A stretch of DNA of 25,598 bases from an uncultured Steroidobacter sp. (GTDB lineage Bacteria > Pseudomonadota > Gammaproteobacteria > Steroidobacterales > Steroidobacteraceae), in contig CALLKK010000022.1 in the NCBI GenBank assembly GCA_938008435.1, positions 1-25,598 on the forward strand, in the 5' to 3' direction. This document shows, in pieces, positions 7,647 to 15,665 of this stretch. Positions within the stretch are counted from its first letter, which is position 1. Each line of letters starts with the position of its first letter. A model generated the notes under the pieces. That model searched no databases. It saw only the letters and a list, made by a program, of their open reading frames with translations, and was not told the DNA's origin. The position numbers and the translations under genes were made by a program.

Positions 7647-8831
7647 ATGACGACTCAGCACATGAAGACGCAGGTCTGCATCATCGGCGGCGGCCCTTCG
7701 GGTCTGCTGCTCTCGCAGCTGCTGCACCTCCAGAACATCGACACCATCGTGCTCGAAAAACACAGCCGCGAGTACGTGCTCGCACGCATCCGTGCGGGCG
7801 TGCTCGAACACGGATTCGCGGCGCTGATGCGCGAGGCGAAATGCGGCGACCGCATGGATCGCGAGGGCGAGATCCACAACGGGTTCTACATCGCACACGA
7901 CAACCGCATGGATCGCATCGATCTGCACAAGCACTCAGGCGGCTCGTCCGTGATCGTGTACGGCCAGACCGAGCTCACGCGCGACTTGTACGAAGCGCGC
8001 GACCGCATGAATGGCGTCGTGATCCACAACGTCGAGGATGTGAGGCTGCACGATCTCACTTCATCGCCTTACGTCACGTATCGCAAAGGCGACGAGATCG
8101 TGCGGATCGACTGCGAGTACGTGATCGGCGCGGACGGCTTTCATGGCGTCAGCCGCAAGTCGATTCCGAAAGACGTGCTCAAGGAACACGAGCGCGTCTA
8201 CCCGATCGGCTGGCTCGGCGTGCTGTCGCGCACCAAACCCGTCTGGCCCGAGCTCATCTACTGCAAGCATCCGCGCGGCTTCGCGCTGTGCTCCCTGCGT
8301 TCGCAGGTCTTGAGCCGCTACTACATCCAAGTGCCGCTCTCGGACAAGGTGGAAGACTGGCCGGACGATGCGTTCTGGGAAGAGCTCAAGCGTCGGCTGC
8401 CGACCGAAGTCGCTGAACGTTTGATCACTGGCCCGTCGATCGAGAAATCGATCGCGCCGCTGCGCTCGTTCGTCGCCGAACCGATGCGCTGGGGCAAGCT
8501 GTTCCTGGCAGGCGATGCGGCGCACATCGTGCCGCCCACCGGCGCACGCGGACTGAACAGCGCGGCCTCGGACATCTATTACCTCTATCACGCGCTCGTC
8601 GATCACTATAAGAAAGGCGACGATCGCGGCCTCGATGCGTACTCGCAGCGAGCACTGGCGCGTGTGTGGAAAGCACAGCGCTTCTCGTGGTGGATGACCG
8701 TGATGCTGCACACCTTCCCCGACGCGACGAGCTACGAACAAGGATTGCAGCGCACCGAGCTCGAGTACTTGCTCTCATCCGAAGCGGCGCTCGCGAGCCT
8801 GGCGGAGAACTACGTCGGCCTGCCCTTCTGA
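7647..8831 (+). CDS. pobA: 4-hydroxybenzoate 3-monooxygenase
   Basis: This 394-residue flavoprotein hydroxylates 4-hydroxybenzoate to protocatechuate, using NAD(P)H and O2 in the cytoplasm. It has the usual length and three class A flavin hydroxylase motifs: GGGPSG at 14-19 (FAD ADP-binding), GADGFHGVSR (DG motif) and LAGDAAHIVPPTGARGLN (GD motif). The substrate-site segment HPRGFALCS..S with RYY matches the PobA region carrying the Ser/Arg/Tyr ligands, and the end ELEYLLSSEA..AENYVGLP is close to the Pseudomonas enzyme. The start at 7647 has AGGA 7 bases upstream; an in-frame ATG at 7662 (MKTQV) matches the start of known PobA and is the alternative. It is first in a cassette with ligA (15-base gap). 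No PobR-type regulator is adjacent. Confidence 0.96.
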   Translation: MTTQHMKTQVCIIGGGPSGLLLSQLLHLQNIDTIVLEKHSREYVLARIRAGVLEHGFAALMREAKCGDRMDREGEIHNGFYIAHDNRMDRIDLHKHSGGSSVIVYGQTELTRDLYEARDRMNGVVIHNVEDVRLHDLTSSPYVTYRKGDEIVRIDCEYVIGADGFHGVSRKSIPKDVLKEHERVYPIGWLGVLSRTKPVWPELIYCKHPRGFALCSLRSQVLSRYYIQVPLSDKVEDWPDDAFWEELKRRLPTEVAERLITGPSIEKSIAPLRSFVAEPMRWGKLFLAGDAAHIVPPTGARGLNSAASDIYYLYHALVDHYKKGDDRGLDAYSQRALARVWKAQRFSWWMTVMLHTFPDATSYEQGLQRTELEYLLSSEAALASLAENYVGLPF

Positions 8832-8846
8832 GCACGGACGAACGCA

Positions 8847-9191
8847 ATGACTCGTCATCCCTCGATTCCGGGCACGATCCTCTTCGACACCGAAGAGGCG
8901 CGCAAAGGCTATGCGCTCAATCGGATGTGCTTCTCGTTCAACAGCGCGGCGAATCGCGCGGAGTTCCTCAAGGACGAGGAAGCGTATTGCCGCAAGTTCG
9001 GTCTGACGCCCGAGCAGATTCAGGCCGTCAAGGAGCGCAACGTGCTGAAGCTCCTCGAGGCGGGCGGCAACATCTACTACCTCGCCAAGTTCGCAGGCAT
9101 CTTCGGCCTCAACATGCAGGACATCGGCGCGCAGCAGACAGGAATGAGCGTCGAGGCATTCAATCAAAAGCTCCTGTCCGCGAGACACTGA
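8847..9191 (+). CDS. ligA: Protocatechuate 4,5-dioxygenase alpha subunit
   Basis: This 114-residue protein has the LigA fold: a small helical subunit that covers the active site of LigB. Typical segments are GTILFDTEEARKGYALNRMC near the N-terminus, the FLKDEEAYCRKFGLTPEQ helix pair and GGNIYYLAKFAGIFG toward the end. With LigB it opens the protocatechuate ring between carbons 4 and 5, giving 4-carboxy-2-hydroxymuconate semialdehyde. Its length is in the usual range for LigA. It lies 15 bases after pobA and 1 base before ligB, so the three genes form a single unit. Confidence 0.94.
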   Translation: MTRHPSIPGTILFDTEEARKGYALNRMCFSFNSAANRAEFLKDEEAYCRKFGLTPEQIQAVKERNVLKLLEAGGNIYYLAKFAGIFGLNMQDIGAQQTGMSVEAFNQKLLSARH

Positions 9192-9192
9192 T

Positions 9193-10047
9193 ATGGCGCG
9201 CATCGTCGGCAGCGTACTGACTTCCCATGTTCCGCTGATCGGTAAGGCGACCGTCAACCCGGCGTTGCAGCAGGAGCCGTACTGGAAGCCGTTCTTCGAC
9301 GGATACCGCGCGGTACACGCGTGGCTGGATCGCGTGAAGCCCGATATCGTCGTGATGTTCTACAACGATCACGGGCTCAACTTCTTCCTCGACAAGCTGC
9401 CGACGTTCGCGATCGGCGCGGCGGACGAATATCGCAACGAAGACGAAGGCTGGGGCCTGCCGCCGTTTCCGCCGACACCGGGCGAACCGAACCTCTCCGG
9501 ACACTTGATCGAATCGCTCGTCAACGACGAGTTCGATCTCACCACGTGCCAGGAGATGCTCGTCGATCACGCTTTCGCGATTCCGCTACAGCTTCTCTGG
9601 CCGGGCGTGGGCGGACGCGCAATCAAAGCCGTCCCGATCTGCATCAACACCGTGCAGCATCCACTGCCCTCGCCCAAGCGCTGCTATCGCCTCGGCCAAT
9701 CGGTCGGCCGCGCGATCGCATCGTGGGACGCGGACCTGAAAGTGCTCGTCGTCGGCTCCGGCGGACTGTCGCATCAGCTCGACGGCGAACGCGCCGGCTT
9801 CATCAACAAGCAGTTCGACCTCGAATGCATGGACCACCTCGCCAACGATCCCGAGGCACTGACGCGTTACACGAGCGTCGACCTGGTCGAGTTGGCAGGC
9901 ACGCAAGGCGTCGAGCTGCTGATGTGGATCGCAGCACGCGGCGCACTCGGCGAGCATGCGCGCGAAGTGCACCGCAACTATCACATTCCCATCTCGAATA
10001 CGGCGGCGGGGCTGATGGTTTTGGAGCCCGCCGAGCGGGCGCCATAG
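9193..10047 (+). CDS. ligB: Protocatechuate 4,5-dioxygenase beta (catalytic) subunit
   Basis: This 284-residue class III extradiol dioxygenase carries the Fe(II) site. The ligands His12 (VLTSHVP), His60 (YNDHGLN) and Glu241 (GVELLMW) and the catalytic base His194 (GGLSHQLDG) fall within one position of those in the Sphingobium LigB structure. The start follows the ligA stop by one base (TGATATG), which points to translational coupling and matched subunit amounts. No later pathway genes (ligC, ligI, ligJ, ligK types) follow; the next genes are small membrane proteins on the opposite strand, so the semialdehyde product must be handled from elsewhere in the genome. Confidence 0.96.
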   Translation: MARIVGSVLTSHVPLIGKATVNPALQQEPYWKPFFDGYRAVHAWLDRVKPDIVVMFYNDHGLNFFLDKLPTFAIGAADEYRNEDEGWGLPPFPPTPGEPNLSGHLIESLVNDEFDLTTCQEMLVDHAFAIPLQLLWPGVGGRAIKAVPICINTVQHPLPSPKRCYRLGQSVGRAIASWDADLKVLVVGSGGLSHQLDGERAGFINKQFDLECMDHLANDPEALTRYTSVDLVELAGTQGVELLMWIAARGALGEHAREVHRNYHIPISNTAAGLMVLEPAERAP

Positions 10048-10171
10048 GCTGAAAAGCGGGCGCTGGGTACTGGCAGAGATGAAAAGCGCGCTCCGCGTGC
10101 CGCCTTCTAGTCGCAGCCCGTAGCCAAGCCGTTCTGCCGAGAGCAGACGTCCGCCGCCATCGCCTGAGTGG

Positions 10172-10285
10172 CTACGCCCTCTGCGCCAGATAGACAGCGA
10201 AATACACGGCGATGGACAACATGGCGACGGGCACCATACGGCACATGAAATTCATCGCGCACTGAGCGAGGACCTTGAGCAGCAT
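10172..10285 (-). CDS. Possible 37-residue single-helix membrane protein
   Basis: A short frame begins at 10285 with GGAG 8 bases upstream and encodes 37 residues: a basic/cysteine-bearing N-terminal half and a hydrophobic helix (VAMLSIAVYFAVYLA) ending in QRA. The composition is that of a genuine small membrane protein, and the ribosome site is reasonable, but there is no family to compare and the region is next to a repeat element. Treat it as a candidate only. Confidence 0.4.
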   Translation of the reverse strand: MLLKVLAQCAMNFMCRMVPVAMLSIAVYFAVYLAQRA

Positions 10286-10418
10286 GATCGATTCTCCGTG
10301 ACGACGCCGATGACGATCGACCGCACGTGCACCGTATCGCCGGGAACGCTCTCGATCCATAGCCGACCGGTGAATTCCAGCAGGAAACCGGCCAGCATTC
10401 CGTAGGCAGAAGGCTGGA

Positions 10419-10518
10419 GGGAAAGCGCGCGGAGCCCGCTTTCCCGACCGCAGCCCGTAGTCTGTAGCCCGTAGTCTGTAGCCCGTAGTCTCAAGGGGCG
10501 CGCCGCCGCGCGCCCCTT
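10419..10518. repeat. GTAGCCCGTAG modular repeat element, copy 1
   Basis: The element has three parts. First is a 9-bp hairpin, GGGAAAGCG (10419-10427) with CGCTTTCCC (10437-10445). Next is a tandem run of the 14-mer GCCCGTAGTCTGTA, nearly three units (10453-10491). Last is an 11-bp hairpin, AAGGGGCGCGC (10493-10503) with GCGCGCCCCTT (10508-10518). It is followed by CCGGCCAGAGCCCAG, a phrase also present in the copy at 21.7 kb. A trace with CAGCCCGTAG lies near 10114. It sits between two minus-strand genes; the last hairpin could also act as terminator of the gene ending at 10553. Confidence 0.75.
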
Positions 10519-10552
10519 CTCCGGCCAGAGCCCAGAATCCCGTTACCGGCTC

Positions 10553-10855
10553 CTACCAGACCGACGATTGGCTTGCATCGACCATCATGGTCGTAACCCA
10601 CGCGAGACCGGCGAAATAGATGATGGGAGAGACGATCAAGGATGCGAGAAGCTGCCACAAACCGGCGCGCGCCCCGCGCTGAACCATAGCGACGATCGCA
10701 AGAACAAAAGCCACGAGATTGAGGGGCCAGCCGACAAAGACACCCGCAAACGGAATCGGCACGATGAATGCCACCCACGCGATGATGAGGCAGACCCACG
10801 CCGCCCGCCCCGCGGTGTTCTTACCCTCAGTATTGCCGATCGTCGCTGTGTTCAT
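10553..10855 (-). CDS. Small integral membrane protein
   Basis: This 100-residue protein has three probable transmembrane helices: residues about 19-35 (WVCLIIAWVAFIVPIPFAG), about 40-58 (PLNLVAFVLAIVAMV) and about 68-90 (LLASLIVSPIIYFAGLAWV). A short polar N-terminus (MNTATIGNTEGKN) precedes them. The start at 10855 is well supported by GGGGAG 7 bases upstream; the longer frame to 10888 is unnecessary. The pattern of paired helices with a small hinge is like DUF4190-type or superinfection-immunity-type membrane proteins, but I cannot assign it. It has no close partner gene. Confidence 0.7.
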   Translation of the reverse strand: MNTATIGNTEGKNTAGRAAWVCLIIAWVAFIVPIPFAGVFVGWPLNLVAFVLAIVAMVQRGARAGLWQLLASLIVSPIIYFAGLAWVTTMMVDASQSSVW

Positions 10856-11070
10856 GTTTTTTCTCCCCGAGTTGTGGCGTTGTGCCAATCAGCCATGGCT
10901 ACGCAATGACGTACCGAGCGGTGAGACAGAGTCAAAGACGCTCTAACCTCACCGTATCGGTCCCTTCCGTTTGCCGGCACGCAGCGTGCGCTGCGCGACC
11001 GGCGAACACAAGCGACGAGCGGGTAGCTCCCCGATCAAGAAATCTCTTCCTGCCGCCTACAGCCTCGAGC

Positions 11071-12054
11071 CTAACGTCTCGGATGCAGCCATCCCCCGGT
11101 CGACAGCCACTCGAGAATGGCCGACTGCCAACGGGTCCGCGGCATCATGAAAAAGCCGTGCTGGCCTTTCTCGAACAAGCGCATCTCGACAGGAACGCCT
11201 GCCTGGCGCAGTGCTTCGTAGTAGCGAATGCTGTTGCTCACATCGACGAGCTGATCGTCGGTCGCATGCAGGATCAACGTCGGCGGCGTCTGCGCCTTCA
11301 CCTGAAGCTCGTTCGAGAACGCGCGCACCAACTCGTCGCTCGGCGACGGTCCCAAGAGCGCATCGCGCGATCCCTGGTGCGTGATGTCGCTCTGCATGCT
11401 GATCACGGGATACACCACGATCGCGAAATCGGGGCGCAGATCGATCTGATCCGGATTCGGCACATAGGCCTTGTCGAAGCGCGTCGCGAGCGTCGAGGCC
11501 AAATGCCCGCCGGCGGAGAAGCCGATGACGCCTACGCGGTTCGGATCGAGATCCCATTCCTTCGCGCGCTGACGCACGAAGCGCATCGCTTGCTGCGCGT
11601 CCTGAAGCGGGCCGATCGACTTGTCGACCATCGTCTTGTCGCTCGGGATCCGATACTTGACCACGAACGCGGCGATACCGTGATCGGTGAAGAACTCCGC
11701 CTGCTGCACGCCTTCCCAATTGAACGTGAGGCCGCCGTAACCGCCGCCGGGCAGGATCACGACGCTCGCGCCGGTCGCGCGCAGCTTCGCGGGCAAGTAA
11801 ACCTGAATCTGCGGACGCGAGACGTTCCTGATGAATCCCTGATCCGCCCCGGTCTCCTCGTCGGGAGCGGGCTTCGAGTTCGGGATCGGCGCGTCGCCGT
11901 AGAGCGGGAACACCTGCATCTTCGGCGGGAACGCCAACGCGGGATCGACGGGACGATTCTGTGGCTTTGCAGCCGGCGCACCATCGCTGGCGGCCAACGC
12001 AGACCACGCCATGCCCATGAGAGATAGGAAGACGATAGCTTTCGACGCTTTCAA
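11071..12054 (-). CDS. Secreted alpha/beta-hydrolase, acetylesterase-like
   Basis: About 327 residues if started at the TTG at 12054, which gives a proper signal peptide (KASKAIVFLSLMGMAW, cut after ALA). The mature enzyme is of the BD-FAE/acetyl-esterase type: oxyanion loop LPGGGYGGLTF at about 103-108, nucleophile Ser180 in IGFSAGGHLA, acid at Asp266/267 in HATDDQLVD, and His299 in KGQHGFFM. Such enzymes remove acetyl or feruloyl groups from plant polysaccharides or small esters. The in-frame ATG codons are either too far upstream (12231, across a long non-protein-like segment) or inside the signal peptide, hence the TTG choice with GGGA about 9 bases before. It is paralogous to the esterase at 15666-16628. 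Confidence 0.82.
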   Translation of the reverse strand: MKASKAIVFLSLMGMAWSALAASDGAPAAKPQNRPVDPALAFPPKMQVFPLYGDAPIPNSKPAPDEETGADQGFIRNVSRPQIQVYLPAKLRATGASVVILPGGGYGGLTFNWEGVQQAEFFTDHGIAAFVVKYRIPSDKTMVDKSIGPLQDAQQAMRFVRQRAKEWDLDPNRVGVIGFSAGGHLASTLATRFDKAYVPNPDQIDLRPDFAIVVYPVISMQSDITHQGSRDALLGPSPSDELVRAFSNELQVKAQTPPTLILHATDDQLVDVSNSIRYYEALRQAGVPVEMRLFEKGQHGFFMMPRTRWQSAILEWLSTGGWLHPRR

Positions 12055-12154
12055 GGCCGGGAATCCCAAGACAATTAGATTAGAGTTGTTCTGTGGAGGC
12101 GAGAATAGCACGGGCGCGAGAGACTCGAAGCCCTCGCACGAAACGAGGCCAGCG

Positions 12155-12191
12155 CTGGCACCCTCCTTCGCCGCACGAAGGAGGGTGCCAG
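12155..12191. repeat. 16-bp perfect inverted repeat, terminator or REP-like
   Basis: CTGGCACCCTCCTTCG (12155-12170) pairs perfectly with CGAAGGAGGGTGCCAG (12176-12191) around the loop CCGCA. It lies 71 bases beyond the stop of the DUF4242 gene and upstream of the esterase on the same strand. There is no strong T run, so it may be a REP-type palindrome rather than an intrinsic terminator. Confidence 0.65.
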
Positions 12192-12261
12192 TCACTGAAG
12201 CGCTTTCGGCCGGCGCCGCCGGCAACTTCAAAGGAACGTCAAGACGCCCCGTCCGCGGGGG

Positions 12262-12540
12262 TTACGGGTCGGCGCGCACGACAACCGTGTTGCCTACCGG
12301 CAGAATCTCGTCGGCCTTGAGCCCGGCCCGACGCGCGTGCTCGCGAATCGCCTCGGGACTCGAGGCCTGATAGATGCAGACCGTGCCGAGCTGGCCGTCT
12401 TCGCAGTTCACGACGTACGAACGAATCCAGCGCACGTCGTTGCTCATCTCGTTGCCGACTTCCGTGGATCGCGCCGCCGCGGCCTCCAGCTCTTGAGGAG
12501 TACGCCAAGGGCTGCGACGAAGAATGACGAACGTTTGCAT
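12262..12540 (-). CDS. DUF4242 (SCO4226-like) small protein
   Basis: This 92-residue protein matches the DUF4242 family in length and pattern: MQTFVILRR at the start, WIRSYVVNCEDGQLGTVCIY in the middle, and the strongly conserved SPEAIREHARRAGLKADEI near the end. A Streptomyces member (SCO4226) binds nickel; the role of most members is unknown. It is predicted to be cytoplasmic, a ferredoxin-like fold. The start at 12540 is fixed by GGGAGGA 6 bases upstream. It stands alone between two hydrolase genes and is followed by a strong hairpin. Confidence 0.85.
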   Translation of the reverse strand: MQTFVILRRSPWRTPQELEAAAARSTEVGNEMSNDVRWIRSYVVNCEDGQLGTVCIYQASSPEAIREHARRAGLKADEILPVGNTVVVRADP

Positions 12541-12855
12541 GTTGGTTCCTCCCGACCGACGCACCACCACCGTGCGGCCCCATTGCCGCTCTCGTGCCCG
12601 TGCGCGGAAGTTTCCGCAGCGCATCACAAGACAAAGCCGACACTCTGCGATCGCGCTGGCTCGGAGCAGAACACCTATGGCAAGCGTCGATCGCCGCTCG
12701 TCCATTCATCGGCCATCGCCTGGACCGATTGCCCATCCGACTCGCGCTGCGCCGCTGTCGACGCGCGTAGCTCGATGAGTATCTGAGAGCACTATACGCG
12801 CGACATCGGCGATAGGTCCCAAGCCATCGAGACAGCGACCCGAACGATCCGGAGC

Positions 12856-13668
12856 TCAAGAGAGCTGCGTTTGCCCGCGCCCCTCAACCGACCTCAGAAA
12901 CTCCAACACGGTGGAATTGAATGCCTCGCGCTGTTCAACGTTCGGCAAGTGTCCTGCATCCAGGATGGTGAGACGGGAGCCGGAAATCGCACTGAGAATC
13001 TGCTCCGCTTGAGCCGGCGGCATACCCGGATCATGAGCGCCCGCAACGACGAGCGTCGGCGCCTGGATCGCCCGAATCGTCTCGCGCTGATCCATATCGC
13101 GAATGGCCGCCGCACTGGCGATGAATCCCGCCGCGCTCGTTTGCAGCAACATTTCACGAAGACGAGCGACTTCCTTCGGTTCTGCCGTCCGAAATCGCTC
13201 CGTGAGCCAGCGCTCGAGGATGCCATCCACAAGCGCGACAACGCCGCGTGTCGCTGCAATCTCGATCCGTTCTCGCATCGCCGCGGTCGACATGTAAGGC
13301 GTCGTGCAACACAAGACGAGACTGGCAACGCGTTCCGGATAGCGCGTTGCAATTTGCATCGCCATCATGCCGCCGATCGACAACCCGCAGATATGCGCCC
13401 GCTTGATTCCAAACGCATCGAGCACGGCCAGCGCATCCTGAGAAAGTTGCTCCATCGTGAGCTCGCGCAACGGCCCGGGCTGCGATTGCCCGTGACCGCG
13501 AGCATCGAATCGTACGATCGTAAACTCTCGACTGAAATCGGCCATTTGGCCATCCCACACTTCTAGGCTTGCGGCGAGCGGATTGAGCAAGAGAAGCGCC
13601 GGAGCTCCAGGCTTTTCGAGGATGTCGCAACGCAGCTGAAACCCGTCGAGCTGAATCAACTTGATCAT
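12856..13668 (-). CDS. pcaD: 3-oxoadipate enol-lactonase-like alpha/beta-hydrolase
   Basis: This 270-residue cytoplasmic hydrolase closely follows the PcaD pattern: RFDARGHGQSQ, nucleophile Ser97 in CGLSIGGMMAMQ, acid Asp213 in VAGAHDPGMPP, and His240 in LDAGHLPNVEQ. PcaD opens the enol-lactone of the beta-ketoadipate (ortho) branch of protocatechuate and catechol degradation. No other pca gene is next to it, and the nearby ring-cleaving enzyme (LigAB) belongs to a different branch that does not make this lactone. It could therefore be a true PcaD serving a distant locus or a family member with another ester substrate. The gene symbol is tentative. It lacks a signal peptide; a loose AAGGGA lies 11 bases upstream. 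Confidence 0.75.
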   Translation of the reverse strand: MIKLIQLDGFQLRCDILEKPGAPALLLLNPLAASLEVWDGQMADFSREFTIVRFDARGHGQSQPGPLRELTMEQLSQDALAVLDAFGIKRAHICGLSIGGMMAMQIATRYPERVASLVLCCTTPYMSTAAMRERIEIAATRGVVALVDGILERWLTERFRTAEPKEVARLREMLLQTSAAGFIASAAAIRDMDQRETIRAIQAPTLVVAGAHDPGMPPAQAEQILSAISGSRLTILDAGHLPNVEQREAFNSTVLEFLRSVEGRGQTQLS

Positions 13669-13882
13669 AGATACAAAATCCCTTTGAGTTACGCGGTAGC
13701 GCTACAGGAAGGAGCGCAGGAGAAGCCTAACAGCGCCGCTTCGCATCAATACAGCGCATCCGTAGCGAAACTGGCGAAGTTATTTATCAACGCTTAGCTC
13801 GAGTCAGCGCCTACGACGATCGAACAATGCCACCGGCAGGCAGAACACCGCTCGTCTTTTCCGAAATCCGCGGGCGCACTGC

Positions 13883-15430
13883 TTACTGATCGATCCAGGA
13901 CATCCGCAAGCGCCGTTGCGCTTCGGACATGCCCTCGATCTCTGCGATCCGTCCCGTTTCGATATCGAGATCGAGACCGACGTACTGCAATGCCTCCTCG
14001 AGCGGCAGCTCTTCTTCGCCCTCGATGTAGCGCGCGATGAACTCTCTGACCTCTGGATGCCCCGTGATCTCGTGGATCTCGTCGAATAGCTCATCGTCGT
14101 TGAACGGCTTGTCCCTGCCGTATTTCTTCGCCAGATCCAGGACCAGATCCTGAACGCCATAAGCCCCATCGCTCAGCCGCCTGAGCTCGATATCCAAGCA
14201 GAGATTGATGAGCGCGCCCTTGAAGTAGACGTTCATGTATTGATCGGACCGGCTCAGCACGTTCTTGCTCAGTTCGGTGAAGGGCACCGAATTGTCGAAC
14301 CTTCTCATCGCGGCGATCTTGCTTTCGATCGTGCGGATGAATTCAGCCAGCGTCACCATCTTCTGCTTCACGGGCATGTGCACGGTGAAGTACTCCGTCA
14401 TGCCCTCGTATAGCCAGAGGTGCTTGGAGAAGCGCGGATGATTGAAATCGAAATTGGCGAGCTCGTGAGAGCGCAGCCCCAACGGGATCAGCGTGTGAAA
14501 GAACTCATGACTCACCAAGTTGAAGACATGGCTTTTCAGAACCTCCATGTCCAACGGCGCATAGATCAGGACGAGCGTCGACTGGTTGTGCTCCAAGCCG
14601 TCGGCGAAGCTCCGGCCGTCTTCCTGGTTCTCCGCATGGTAGATGATGAAGGTGTACGTGTCGGTCGCGAGCTTGCCGTTCAGATACTCGATCTGATTCT
14701 TCACGAGCGGCTCGATATGCCGAGCCAGCTCGGCGGCGATTTGCTTACCCGACGTCGAATAAGCCGCCACCTCCACCCTGATTCCGGGCAACTTCAAGGT
14801 CACGGCATCCGCCGGTGCATACAGCATGGGGCTATCCACCAACGCCCGATAGTTCGGCGCGAGATATCGATCCTCGTTCTTGGCCGATTTCGTCTTCGTC
14901 AGGCTCGTCGCGCCGAAGAATCTCTCCGGCTTCATCACGCTGATCCTGAACGGCAGATGCTCGTTCTGCACGAAGTATTCGAACACGGAGTTCGCATTCA
15001 GGATGACCACCGATCGATCGAAGTGACTCTCGGACGAGCGATAGGGCCGGATACCTTCGAAGTCGAAGCGCTCCCACCCATCGTTCACGTTGTACTTGAG
15101 CGTGACGCCGCCCTGCACTCCCGCTATCTCCCAACAATTCGGATCGAGCTGACTGACCGCGAGCGCCCGCCCTCTTGAATCGAACGCCGCGAGGCCATCG
15201 ACGAACTTCCCATAGTCGAGCGCGTCATAGATGCCGGGCACGATCTTGGGCAAGCAGAAACGGCTGGCATCGTCCGAATGGCCATGAAAGGAGAGCTCGA
15301 CGAGCAGCTCGTCGTTGTCGATTGCAGTGAGATCGATCTTGTAGTCGTACCCAGGTGCGAACGAGTCGCGCTTCGCGCATCCAGCGAGCGCGATCAGGAG
15401 CACGCACAGGGCAACGAACTTCTTGTTCAT
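13883..15430 (-). CDS. M61-like (glycyl aminopeptidase-type) lipoprotein
   Basis: This 515-residue protein begins MNKKFVALCVLLIALAGC, an ideal lipoprotein signal with Cys18 as the lipidated residue, so the start at 15430 is preferred to 15499. The catalytic core has the gluzincin motif HEFFH at 308-312 and WLYEGMTEYFT, where Glu342 should be the third zinc ligand. This arrangement, after a beta-rich N-terminal half, fits the M61 peptidases, though the usual C-terminal PDZ domain is not apparent. It is probably a periplasm-facing envelope protease. It is divergent from the esterase at 15666 with 235 bases between starts, and I recognise no co-operon partner. Confidence 0.8.
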   Translation of the reverse strand: MNKKFVALCVLLIALAGCAKRDSFAPGYDYKIDLTAIDNDELLVELSFHGHSDDASRFCLPKIVPGIYDALDYGKFVDGLAAFDSRGRALAVSQLDPNCWEIAGVQGGVTLKYNVNDGWERFDFEGIRPYRSSESHFDRSVVILNANSVFEYFVQNEHLPFRISVMKPERFFGATSLTKTKSAKNEDRYLAPNYRALVDSPMLYAPADAVTLKLPGIRVEVAAYSTSGKQIAAELARHIEPLVKNQIEYLNGKLATDTYTFIIYHAENQEDGRSFADGLEHNQSTLVLIYAPLDMEVLKSHVFNLVSHEFFHTLIPLGLRSHELANFDFNHPRFSKHLWLYEGMTEYFTVHMPVKQKMVTLAEFIRTIESKIAAMRRFDNSVPFTELSKNVLSRSDQYMNVYFKGALINLCLDIELRRLSDGAYGVQDLVLDLAKKYGRDKPFNDDELFDEIHEITGHPEVREFIARYIEGEEELPLEEALQYVGLDLDIETGRIAEIEGMSEAQRRLRMSWIDQ

Positions 15431-15665
15431 ATCGGCGATGTGCATTTCGACTCGGCATTGCCCACGCGTCGGATACGCAACAGCGAAGCGTCTGCGCAAC
15501 TTAGCGTGACATGCATCGGTTCATACGAATCTGGCTATCTGACGCCAGCAATACCCGGCAGGTTTGCATTTTGTTTCAGTGGCACGGCGCCGCGACGCTT
15601 CTCAATCGACGGCGCGATATGGTTTGATTTGCCACCATCCCAGACCTGCACAAGAGAGAGAAGAA

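Noticed and set aside
10882..12027. 381-codon open frame opposite the first esterase
   Set aside because: Antisense shadow of the esterase gene; no motifs and Arg-rich composition.
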